Source: Tiliqua scincoides (lineage: Eukaryota > Chordata > Lepidosauria > Squamata > Scincidae). Taken from it: 64,000 nt of DNA. The notes under the pieces are model-generated. The model was not told the DNA's origin, searched no databases, and saw only the letters and a list, made by a program, of their open reading frames with translations. Positions 25,501 to 37,500 of this stretch are shown in pieces; the stretch's first letter is position 1; each line of letters begins with the position of its first letter. The translations under genes and the position numbers were made by a program. The stretch lies in the NCBI RefSeq assembly GCF_035046505.1, contig NC_089822.1, forward strand, positions 115,399,307 through 115,463,306, written 5' to 3'.

Positions 25501-28500
25501 GCTAAGGCAAAATTTTGGGATATCCTCAATTGATTTACTGAGTGGGCAAAAAGTGGTAAAGGCACTTCTGCGCTAACACAGATCTTAGTGCAATATTTTT
25601 GCACTAGAAAAAGCTGGTCCACAGAAGTATACAGTATGCATCACTTGATGACTTGCAACTGAGTATATAATGGGCCCTACTAAAAAACAATTGTGTCTGG
25701 ATGCCACATTTTTATCTGTGATGGCTAGTATGTTTGTTCATTCATGATGTTGCTTGATGTTGCAGTCACTAAATGATGAATGGTCCTGTATGAACAGACA
25801 CTAATACAGGCAGAATTTGGCAGAAGAGCAAGCAAAAGTTTTAAAATAAAAATAACCCCTGCAGAAGCTCTGAACACTATTTGCCTTTTCTTCTGTGAAT
25901 GCAAACTTATAAAAGCTTTCTTTAAAAAACCCAGAAAAATAGGACCAGTTTAGAGAGACCAAAGGGAGCTTTTAGCCATGAATTTCTATCTGGGTTGTCT
26001 GAATGCAGCATTAAAGGGACACTAATAGCATCGCTGCGGGAGGGGAAACAGTAAGTAAGTAAGATATAACTTTATCTGGTGCTTTTTCTATCCTGCAGGA
26101 GGTGGAGTTGTACAAAGCCAGTCATCGGGACAAGCTGGGCCTGATGGTTTGTTACCGAACAGATGATGAGGACGATGTAGGCATCTACGTTGGAGAGGTG
26201 GGGGAGGGGGCAGCCCTTGGTGGGGTGTGGTGCATGGCCTGGGGAGGCATAGCGAGGCATGTGGGGTTGAGAGCTTTATGATGGGACAGATAACTCAAGC
26301 CTTATGAAACGGGGGACAGTGAGCTCCTAGTTTCATGCTGCAGTGGCAGCAGTACCAAGCAGTAAATGCCTAAAATTGTTGCTGCTAAATGCAAGGTTGG
26401 TCAATAATAAGAGCTGCCTGATCCAGGATCTAATCCTGGGTGAGAATGCTGACCTTGCTTGCATCACAGAGACCTGGTTGGGGGTGGCTGGGAGTGTGAG
26501 CCTCTCCCAGCTGTGTCCACCAAGCTACCAGGTTACTGCAGCAGTCATGGTTTCAGGGGCGAGGGGGTGGTGTTGCCTTTATATTCTGGGATCACATCTC
26601 TCTCACTGGATACCCTGCTCTGCAGTATGCTGCGTCTGAGTGTCTCCACGTCATGCTACAGGGTGAGACAGGTTAGAGATAGTACTGGTGTATCTTTCAT
26701 CTGGCTGCCCATCAGTCTCTGTACCTGAGCTGACCAGGGTGGTTTCGGGGGTAGCATTGGAGTCTTTTAGTACTGGGGAACTTTAATATTCATGCCATAG
26801 CTGCTGAGTCTGCGGTGTCTCAGAACTTCATGGACCATGGGCCTGTCTCAGCAGATTATGGCCCCTATGCGTGGTCTCAGGACACACATTGGACCTGGTA
26901 TTAACTAGGGGATATGGGGAGGGTGATCTGGTAATGGAAGAGATTAAAGCCACTCCTCCATCATGGACAGATCACTATCTGGTGAGTTTCAGGCTGGCAA
27001 CACCTAACCCAAGTGCAGCTGGGTGACCAAATTGCATGGTCCACCTCCAGAGACTGATGGATCCGGATGTTTTCCTTAGGGCTCTGGGGGATTTCCAAGC
27101 CTCCCGAGCTGGTGATTCATTTGATGTTCTTGCAGCCCTGTGGTTTGGGGAGAAAGCTAAAGCATTGGATCTGATTGCTCCTGAACAACCTCGGCCTTGT
27201 CCCTTCGGGGAGAAAGGCGGGATAAAAATAAAGTTGTTGTTGTTGTTATTGTTGTCGAGTTAGGGCAGCTCCCTGGTTTACTAGGGAGCTCTGAGCAATG
27301 AAAAGACTTGGCTGACTCCTAGAGTGACAATGGAGGAAAACTTGTGATGCGTCTGACTGAACACAGGCTAGAGCCCATTTTAGGGCCTATTCCTTGTTGG
27401 TGATGGCAGCAAAAAAAAATTTTTCTCTGCCACCATTGCGTTTGCAAGGTGCCATCCAGTGATGCTTTTTGCAAGTCGTTTGTGATCTATTCCTCACAGC
27501 CTCTACAGCAAATGAGTTGGAGGGCTTGACTGCCTGCTGTGTTGAGTTTACAAGGCACTTTGCAGATAATATTGATCATATTCGTTTCAGAAGTTGTCCC
27601 TACGACATGTGTCAATTCCATCATTATGGATTCTTTTCAACTGTTCTGGCCTGAGGATGTGGATAGGGTCCTCTGGAGTTTAACACTGTCATCGTGCCCA
27701 CTTGACCTTTGCCCAGTGTGGCTAATTTGATCTGCTAGGGCTGGTCTGGCTGATTGTGTGGTACACATTGTACATTAATCGTTGCAGGAGGGAATGATGC
27801 CTAGCATCCTGAAGATCACAATTGTGCACCCCTCCTGAAAAAGCCATCTCTTGATACCACCAATCTAAACAACTACCAACCAGTATCTAATCTTCCTTTC
27901 TTGGGTAAGGTGATTGAGTAGGTGGTGGCATCTCAGCTCCAGGGGGTCCTAGATGAGATGATTATCTGAACCCATTCCAATCCAACCTCAGGCCAGGCTT
28001 TGGGACAGAGACAGCCTTGGTCACCCTGTTGGATGATCTTCACCAAGGACTAGACAGGGGAGTGCGTTCCTGTTGGTTCTGCTGGACCTCTCAGATGCTT
28101 TCATTATCATCAACTGTGGTATCCTTCTGGGCTGACTTGCCAAGCTGGGACTTGGGGGCACTGCTTTGCAGTGGTTCCGTTCCTTCTTGGCTAACAGGTC
28201 CCAGATGGTGATGCTGAGGGACTCCTGCTTGGCACCTTGGCCTTTACAATGTGGGGTACCACAGAGTTCTATTCTGCCCCCATGCTTTTTAACATCTACA
28301 TGAAACCACTGGGGGAGATTATCCAGGGATTTGGAGTGGGGTGTCACCAATATGTCCTTCCCATCTTGTTCCAGGGAGTCTTGGAGTGATGTCTGGAGGT
28401 GGTTGGGGTCTGGATGAGGGCCAATAGGTTGAGATTGAATTCAGAAAAGACAGAGGTCCTTCTGATCAGGAAATCCTTGATGCAGGTACTGAGTCATCTG

Positions 28501-31500
28501 CCTGCTCTGAATGGGGTTGCGCACCCCCTGCAGGAGCGGATGTGCAGTTTGGGGGTGCTCCTGGACTCGCAGCTTTCCCTGGAGAGCCAGGTTGCAGTGG
28601 TGGCCAAGGGTGCATTTGCCCAGCTTTGGCTGGTGCACCAGCTGTGGCTGTACTTGTGTCAATCAGACCTGACCATGGTGGTCTGTGCCCTAGTGACTTC
28701 TAGATTGGATTACTGTAACACTTGCTCTGTGGAGCTGCCCTTGGAAGATGGTTCAGAAGCTGCAATTAGTGCAGAATATGGTGGCCAGTGTGGTTACTGG
28801 AGCTAGGCAATTTGATTCTGTTGGACTGTTGGTTCAGTGACTGCACTGACTGCCCATTCGCTTCCAGGCCCAATTCAAGGTGCTGGTTTTGACCTTTAAA
28901 GTCCTTCATGATTTAGGTCTAGGTTATCTGAGGGATTGCCTTCTCCCATATTTTCCAGCCCGCCCTCTTAGATCATCTGAAGGGGCTTTCCTGTAAGTGC
29001 CACCTTTCTCCCAAGTTAGGGGGATGGCGGCACAGGGGCGAGCCTTCTCAGTAATGGCGTTACAATTATGGAACTCCCTGCCAGGGGAATTAAGATCTAC
29101 CCTCTTCCTCATGGTGTTTCAGTGAGGGCTCAAAACCTTTTTGTTTCATTTGGCATTTGGGTTGTCTGCCTCCTGTGACTCTATAGCAGTTCCTTGAATG
29201 TTCATAGTTTTGCCATCCTCCAGTTGGTTTTTATTTTATTTATTTCTGAGTTTATTCATTGTTTTAATAAATTGTATTTAAATTATAATTATAATCTAAT
29301 TTATATTTTCTATAAATTGTAAGTTGCCTTGGGCATCTGCAGCAGCAAAGGATAGGTGGGATAAAAATATGGATGGATGGATTGATTGATTGATTGTGAA
29401 TTACCAGGACTAGAGCAACTCCCAGCCCAATCCTGAGCTGCCCAGGGTGCATGGCTACAGCGGCGCCGAGAATGGCTGCCGCCGCATCCTACACACCTCA
29501 GCCTGTCGCAGGGAGTGCCCTTTTGTCCCCTTCTCCCGGGTAAGGGAAGCAATCCTGCAGTGGTAAAGCCAGTTGTGTAGGGTGCCGAGCCCTACACGAA
29601 CAGTCAGGATCTGGTGGAACAGAGCTCCACCGGACCCACCTCTCTGCCTCCCCACTCCCTTCTCCCTGGCCCCCCCTCCCGCCCACCCTCTCTCAGCCCC
29701 CCACTTCCCCGTCACGCCTTCTCCCCGCCCTCCGCCCCTCCCCCTCCCCAGAACGCCTCCTCCTTACCCCCCTCCCTGCCCTCACTTACCGTGCCACGGC
29801 TCAGTGGTCTTGCGACTGCCGAGCAGCAGAGCCCAGGCGCCTACCTGGCGCTAGGTTAGCACAGGCGGTAGCTTGGCGGTAGGACTCACAGACGTACCTT
29901 ATGGCACATTTGCGACATGAATGTGGCATGAAGCCACTGCGCTGAGCTCAGGATCGGTCTCTCACACGGGTCCCTGAGACTCATAAGCTCAGAAGTTTGG
30001 AGAGTGAGCAAAGGATACTTCCAGAGATTGTGGTGGGTGGCTCCAGGCAGTTAGCACTCTTACAACCCAATTCTAATGAGGACTTAGCTGGGGAACGTGT
30101 GTTCTGCTGGTGCACGCTGTCACAAAAAGCATCATAAAGCCCTTTACAACAGTGCAAGGCACAGGCAGAGTTGGCAAGAAGGCCAAAGCCTTCCTGCTGG
30201 CAATGGTGGGGAAGGCCCACCAGAAGAGGTGAGTCCAGTGCAGGGATGGGGGAAGGTGGTGAGGAAGTTGAATGGGGCAGGGGAGGGCAAGAAAATGCAG
30301 GGTGGGCAAATTAGACCCAGGAAGGGTCAGGATTGGAAGCACCAATGCACACTGTACCTTGAACTCCCTTCCTGATCCTGATCTACCTGCATTGATTAAT
30401 GCAGAATTGCACCAGTGATGTTGCTGGTGCATGTCTGAGTTGACCCATTGTGGCTGCTTGACAAATATCCCCTTACTCCAGTGGTCTTCAAACTCTCAGG
30501 GAATTTGAAAACCACTGTAAGTACTCATGGGGGCAGGGGGGAGGCAGCAGGGGCGGGGGGAAGGCAGTGGTGCGATCCCCAGGATCGCACCGCTTGGGGC
30601 TGCAGGGGCTTGGGTGCACTTACCAGAGCCTCCTGCAGCCTCCCGGGAGTGCAGGGAACCCTACGCGAGCGTCTGCAAGGCTCCCCGATGCTTCAAAAGT
30701 GAAAGTGGAGCGATCATGCTCCACTTCCGGTTTCCGTGTTTCTGGTTTCACTTCTGAAGCATTGGGGAGCCCTGCAGACACTCGCGCAGGGCTCCCCACA
30801 CCCCCGAGAGGCTGCAGGAGGCTCTGGTAAGTGCATCCAAGCCCCTTCAGCCCCAAGCGGCGCGATCCTGGGAATTGCACCGCTGCCTCCTCCCGGCTGC
30901 CCCTGCCCCTTAAGGGGGCAGAGGGCAGGGCCCACAGGCTGGGGCGTCGCAATCCCGCAGTTTGAAATGCCCTTCCTTACTCCAAGAAGATCTCCAGCAG
31001 CCAGAAATCCCCCATGGGGTGCAGTGTAGCCCATGCTGGCACTGCTTTATGTTGCATTAGGCTGCCTACAGCGGACACTGCTAGCAGTTGCATCTTGCTT
31101 TTCAGAAAAGCAAGGAAACAAGCCTTCACGCACTTTTGAAGGCGAAGAGTGAGGAATCAAGAGGAATATCTGCAGCAAGATTTGCAGGCAGAAGGTGATG
31201 TTGGTGTGCTGATAGACACCATCAAGATTTCAGGAGCATGCTTTTGTGTATAGCCAGGACCTATATAATACGGAGTCTGGCAGTGGCAGCAACATGTGCT
31301 TAAATAAAAATCAGTAATATTTAATGTACTATTCCAGGGGTGAGCAAGACATTTGTGGCCCTTGGGGACCCCCAATCCAGCCCACAGGAAGCCCCCAATC
31401 TCCAATGAACCATGCTGGCCCGTGACTGCCAATTGTGACCATCAGATGTGAACTGCAGCTCGTGTTACTCTCCATGTGTTTTCTACTTTTCCCCGGGCAT

Positions 31501-34500
31501 TATTTTAACCTCCCCCCCCCCCCAATTGCCTCTGAACAACTTATGACTCCATGTGTTTCTGGCTTGATCTGTAAGTTTTCACAGTGCAAGAGGCATGTGG
31601 CAAACAGTTCACAGTTCTCGTGTGGCTCTACATGCCTGTATTATAATTCTCCTGTGTATTATAAATAAGTTCAGTAAAATCAATTCATTCATTCATATAA
31701 GTTCTGTCTCTAATGTATTCATTTATGCAAGTTTATGTAAATTTATTCAAATTTGAAATTTAAATTCTTTTTTTTCCTCGCCCCCAACACAGTGTCAGAG
31801 AGATGATGTGGTCCTCCTGCAAAAATGTTTGTCCACCCCTGTACTATACAAAATCAGTAATACTTCAGTACCACAGTACATCTTGTCTAGGGATTGCTGT
31901 ATTGTGGGCTTTTCTGTGAGATTGCAAAAGCATTTTTTTTTTTTTAGAGGGCAGAAAAGGCCATCAGGTTATCACAGAAAGAGCTGATAGATACCATCAA
32001 GATTTCAGGAGCATGCTTTTGAATACAGCCAGGACCTTATACAATATGGAGTCTCACAGTGCCAGCAATATGAGCTTATGAGTTTTGCGTTCTGACCTGA
32101 ATATGAGTTCTGACCTGTTGAATTCTCCCTATCTGAATGTATCAACTTGGTACTGTCCACACAACAGCTGCCTAAAGCTGTCAGCCTTTTCTGGGAAGGA
32201 GGCTCTTCAGTAATTTGTGGAATTGTCTCTTCTATTCATTGGTGGGAACAGGAAGAGTTTTTTTAGAAACAGGCATGGGATTTGCAAGACTGATCAGACG
32301 ATAGCATTTGGGTAGATCCAGAAGAAAAAGAGAAACTTTCTCTTACAATTTCAGATCTCATGCTCTATGGTCACAGTGCTGTAGTTCAAACACATAAGGC
32401 AACAAACAACATTGTATGTTAGATAAGTGTTCCCGATCTCAGGTGAGAGCACAGCAGAACCTAATTCTGAATGAAGGCAGAGGGAGGATGCTGTGTACTA
32501 GAATCCATGGGTTTGTAGGTACTATTCCCAGTACTCACAGCAAAGGAGATTCTAAATGTTAGCAGCGTGAGGAGCTAGGATACTTGAAATGTCCTCCAGA
32601 TGCTTATTTAACTTTTCTTATATCAGGTAAACCCTAACAGCATTGCTGCCAAGGATGGACGAATCCGAGAAGGAGATCGCATTGTTCAGGTGAAATATTT
32701 GGGGGAACCTCAATCTGTGTGTATTCAGGAGGATGGTTTGATGAATGAATTTAAACTTGCCGTGTCTGTTTTCTTCAGATTAATGGCATGGAAGTGCAAA
32801 ACCGGGAAGAGGCTGTTGCAATTCTCACCCAGGAGGAGCGGACAAACATCTCTCTGCTGCTGGCTAGGCCTGAGACTGAGGTAAGAGGCATTTAGAGGCC
32901 CTTTGTGACTGAAGAAGAATCAGAGGATGAATGAGGTGTATAGTATGCTGCACCTTGCATATAGTGTATATGCATAGTGTGTGTGTGTGTATTTATTTAT
33001 TTAGTATTATATAAAGTATGAATATATGTATATATATATATATATAAGTATATAGTATGCTGCACCTTGGTATATAGTATGCTCTACCTTGGAGAGCTTG
33101 ATTCAAATTCCATTTCAGTTGTAGAGACATACCAAGCAGGTCGTGTTGAAAGCTAGTGCAGAGATGTAGTCATATCCCACCACTCCAAAACTTAGAGTGG
33201 TGGGATAACAGCCTCAGTGGGTTGTGAGGAGTGGCTCACAAGAGACAGAAGAGATTGCCCTGCCATGTGACTGACTGCCAGGCAGCAGTGTGACAACTGG
33301 TGTAGCCACTGAGTCCAGGCTGCTGCAGGCTGAGGTGGCTAACTACCTGCAGCTGGCTGAAGGAGGGTGAGACTGGCCCCAGCCCCATAAAGAGCTCTCC
33401 TAGCAGGATGGCAGGAAGGACAGTTGGTGGGGACAAGGCAGAACAAGGCAAGGTGGCACAGAAAAAAGGCAGAGCTGGGGAAGGTAGTGGAGGAGAAGGG
33501 AAAGGAAGACATGAGAACCAGGAGGAAGGCAAGGCAAAGGGAGGTCAGAAGGATCCCCCCTGGTCCCAGGGAGACGTTCAGTTAACCTGGTGAGTCGGGG
33601 GGAAGCCCCAAGGTGTCATGCCTATGGGGACTGCACCACTGCACCTGCCATGCCGCCACCGCTGTCTGGAGCCCTTCTGAAGGCCAGAGATGCCTCATGC
33701 CATGTCCCCTGGCCTGCTGAAAGCCTTCTGAGGCCTTGGGAGGGCCGTTAAACAGAACTGGGTTTTTGTCAGAAAAACCAGACATACTGTTTAACAGCCC
33801 TCTGGAGGCCTCAGAAGTCTTTTGAGGGTCAGGGGGCAGTGCACGAGGCTCCGTAATACCAGTAAGTCACCTCTTTTTTGGCAGTAAGTCACCAGGCATT
33901 TTGTGGTTCTGTGCCTCCATGCAGCACAGGGGCCAGGTCCACAATTGAGTTAACCCTGTTAACCATGATTTTTTTTTTTTTTTCAAGTGACCAGGCTGCC
34001 AGGAGGCAGCCTAAAGGCCACTATGAGCTTGTAAGCTTATAGTGACCTATTTTAAGCCAGAATTTTTTGACTGGAGTAAGTCATGAAACAAGTTAATGGG
34101 CATGGGAAGTGGGTAGGTGTGTAGGGGGCGCATAAGTGAAACCACAGATGTGGGATCCGTGGATACACCCCCCTGTCTATTATGATATATGATGCATTAT
34201 TTGATACTGGGGTACCATACTCCAGTCTGTATTATATGGGAGGGGCCTTCACTTAGAGGCAGTGAAGCCAAGGGTTGGGCCAAAGAAAAAGGTCAAGGTT
34301 GACCCAGGAGGGGGCCAACTCCTCCCCCTTTTTGTTCTCTGTCATTGGGCCTAATAATGAATAGACTGCAGTGCAATATGTTGTTTTTGAACTGGCATAT
34401 CAATGAACTCTATGAGCCCCCAGAGGTGGAGCTTCCCCATTGAGAGGAGGAGGTATCGATGACATGGGACCCTGGTTCCAATCCCTGCTCAGTCTTAACA

Positions 34501-37500
34501 CTTACTGGGTCACCTTGAACCAGTTATTATTGCTCAGCCTAAACCATTACACATGATTGTTGTAAGGATAGAAGGGAGGCACTACGTAGCTCTTTAGAGG
34601 ACAGACAAAATAAGAAGGAAATAAATATCTATTTGTTTGTAAGCTGCTTTGGACATCTTGATTGAAAAGATTGATTCAAATAACATAAGAAAAGAACTGC
34701 CAGTTACTTCACATGCAGCAGGGAATGTGTGTCTATTTCCACCTTTGCTTCTTCTGGAGCCAAATCAAAGGGGGCTGAAGACTAGCTTATTTGTTGCTTA
34801 TTTTGTTGAGTGCTAAAAAAGGAAAAGGAGGAGGAACTAGTTTGCTACTCTGTTAGAGACACTTAATTTTCTGGAGACCTTTCTCTCCAGAGAAAGAGAA
34901 TTTCTCTGGAGCAGAATTTCTCAAACTGTGGGTTGGGACCCACTAGGTGGGCCATGAGCCAGTTTCAGATGGGTCCATTCATTTCAATATTTTATTTTTA
35001 ATATATTAGACTTGATGCTACCATAGAATGTGACTGCATTTGGGGAAATGTTACACAACTGTATTTTTAACAAGTTATTATGTATATTCCATTAACAATA
35101 GTCAATGAGGCTTACTCCTGGGTAAGTGTGGGTAGGATTGTAGCCTATTTTTGCTTGATGATGTCACTTCCAGTCATGACATCACTTCCGGCGGGTTCTG
35201 ACAGATTCTCATTCTAAAAAGTGGGTCCCAGTGTTAAATGTGTGAAAACCACTGCTCTGGAGAAATTCTCTCCAGTTCTTGCATGTTGTTTGATCTCGTT
35301 TCTCAAGTAGCACCAGTGTGCTGAAAGAATTAGCAACCCACCACTCTTCTGTTTTTGATTTCCTGTCTTAGTTCATGCTGTTGAGCATAAGTTTTCAAGT
35401 TGTGCCTGCTTTTTCTTAAAGTTATCTAAAGAGCAATGATTAAATCACAGCACAACAAGAAACTTTGGTGTTGTACAAGCACATCAAGATTCCTTATGGT
35501 GCTGGCTTAATCAATGCATCTATGTGCTGGTGCCCATTGATAACTGAAAAGGTAAAAGGACACAATCTAAAACTGCAGCAATCTGCTCATGTACCAATTT
35601 TTAGAAATACTTTCAAGTTTAATTGAAAAGCAGGAGAAGCAACGCAGAGCAAGCCCAGGAAGCAATGGGGAGAAATCTGTGTAATCTCAAAAAGGGATGA
35701 GGAGCAAACTTATCCATCCTTGTCCTCCCATTCTTGACCTCATCAGGAGCTACAAAACTTGTAGATATAAACAAATAGAAAAATTTATAGTGATGTTGTA
35801 TGTTCAGTCTAACGGTATATCCAGTTGAGTGTGAAAGCAATGGTCCACTGGCTGTGTCTGCTTTGCATCCCTTCCCCCAATTTTGCAATGTCTTCATTCC
35901 ACTTGAGAGGCAAGCCCTCCTTTCCTAGTGTGCCATCCTGTTTTGAACAAGGAAAGAGAGAGCGTAAGCAAGAGATATCCATGTTAACAGGAATATGAAC
36001 AGCCTGGGATTCCTGAGGGGATATGGTTACATAGATTCTCCAGGGACAAAAAAAAATATTCACCACAGAGGGTGTGTGGGAGGGAGGGGGAATCTTCACA
36101 AGTGAAGACTATTTTTCTGTATTTAGGTTCAGAAACTCTGAAGTTACTTGGGTCCACAAATTAAACAGCCTGGGTTGGAGCAGACAGTGAATTCTTAATT
36201 CAGCTTTAATTCTTCCAGCTGTCCAAGCGTTGGAAGGACAGTGACCGTGAGGATTTCCTGGATGATTTTGGCTCGGACCATGAAGCTGGAACTAGATCTC
36301 GACGACTCCTTTCCCCACCAGGGCAGCAGGTAAATGTTCTAGAAGGGGAAGGTGGGATCCACAGGTGTGCTTTCTGATGTGTATGATTTTCATGGTGCTG
36401 AACCTCAAGAAGTAGAAAAAAAAGCTCACCCTGCTGTGCTGTACTGCACGACAGAGTTAATTTGTGGTATAATCACATACTGGCTTAATATCCAGAACTA
36501 CACCACACTGAATGCACAGAAGGATCACTGATGCTGCAGGCCCTATTTGGCCCAGTTACTGTGCTCTTGCCTGCGGTCAAATTTGCACCAGTGGACATTT
36601 AAAGTGTCCGTTAAAGTGTTGATCTGTGACTTGCAGTTGGGTTCAAATAAACAGCTGATCTTTTCACTATGAATTTGAATATTGCCATGTATATAGCATC
36701 TTTGTAGCATGCCAGCACTGTTGCATGAATTAATCCAAAATTGCTTGAGAAAAGTAAAGGGTTGGGAGTGACATATGGCAATTTTTTGCAGGTTGAAGTT
36801 GATTTCCACATGTCTTCTAGTTGATCTTACCAGTTACATAGACAATTAATCTTGAAAAATCCCTTAAAAAGTTTAACCCAAATATACCTCGTCTCATGTT
36901 ACAATTTAAAGAGAACTTTGTAGAATAAAAGTTCTGTATAATCTTCATCTGTATTTACCTACAATAACAGTACGAGGAAGGATAGTAGTACTTCCATTGT
37001 ACAGAGAGGTCTACTCTAGGGGAGAAAGTGGGTCTACAGCAAAACGTGGGACTTCTGCTCTCCCATGTTCAAGTCCACCTGTGGGTCACACTGGGTTCCA
37101 ATTTATCTTTGCTTTCTGACTTTCACACCAACCACATTGGGACAGAGGGGGTTAAAAAGCACTTTGCCTGTGTTTCAGCTCACATGGGAATCAGTCCTTG
37201 TGCAGAAGGAGTCAGTGTTGCTGTGTCCTCCACTCCATCCCAGCCTTTGTTCAGTTGAGTATCTGACCCCTGAAAAAGCCTAGCTGCTGACAAAAGGTTT
37301 TTGGACCAAAACAGTTGACATAAGATGCTAGTTATACTTTGTCTAAACGGTGTCCTCTCCCTCCTCTCCCTAGAATGAACCTCAACAAGAAAAGCCACCT
37401 GGGGATCCTGTCACTCCCTTGACTAACAGCCAGGAGCTGGACAGTGGTGTTGGCCGCACTGATGAGAGCACCCGCAATGAGGAGAGCTCTGAACATGACC

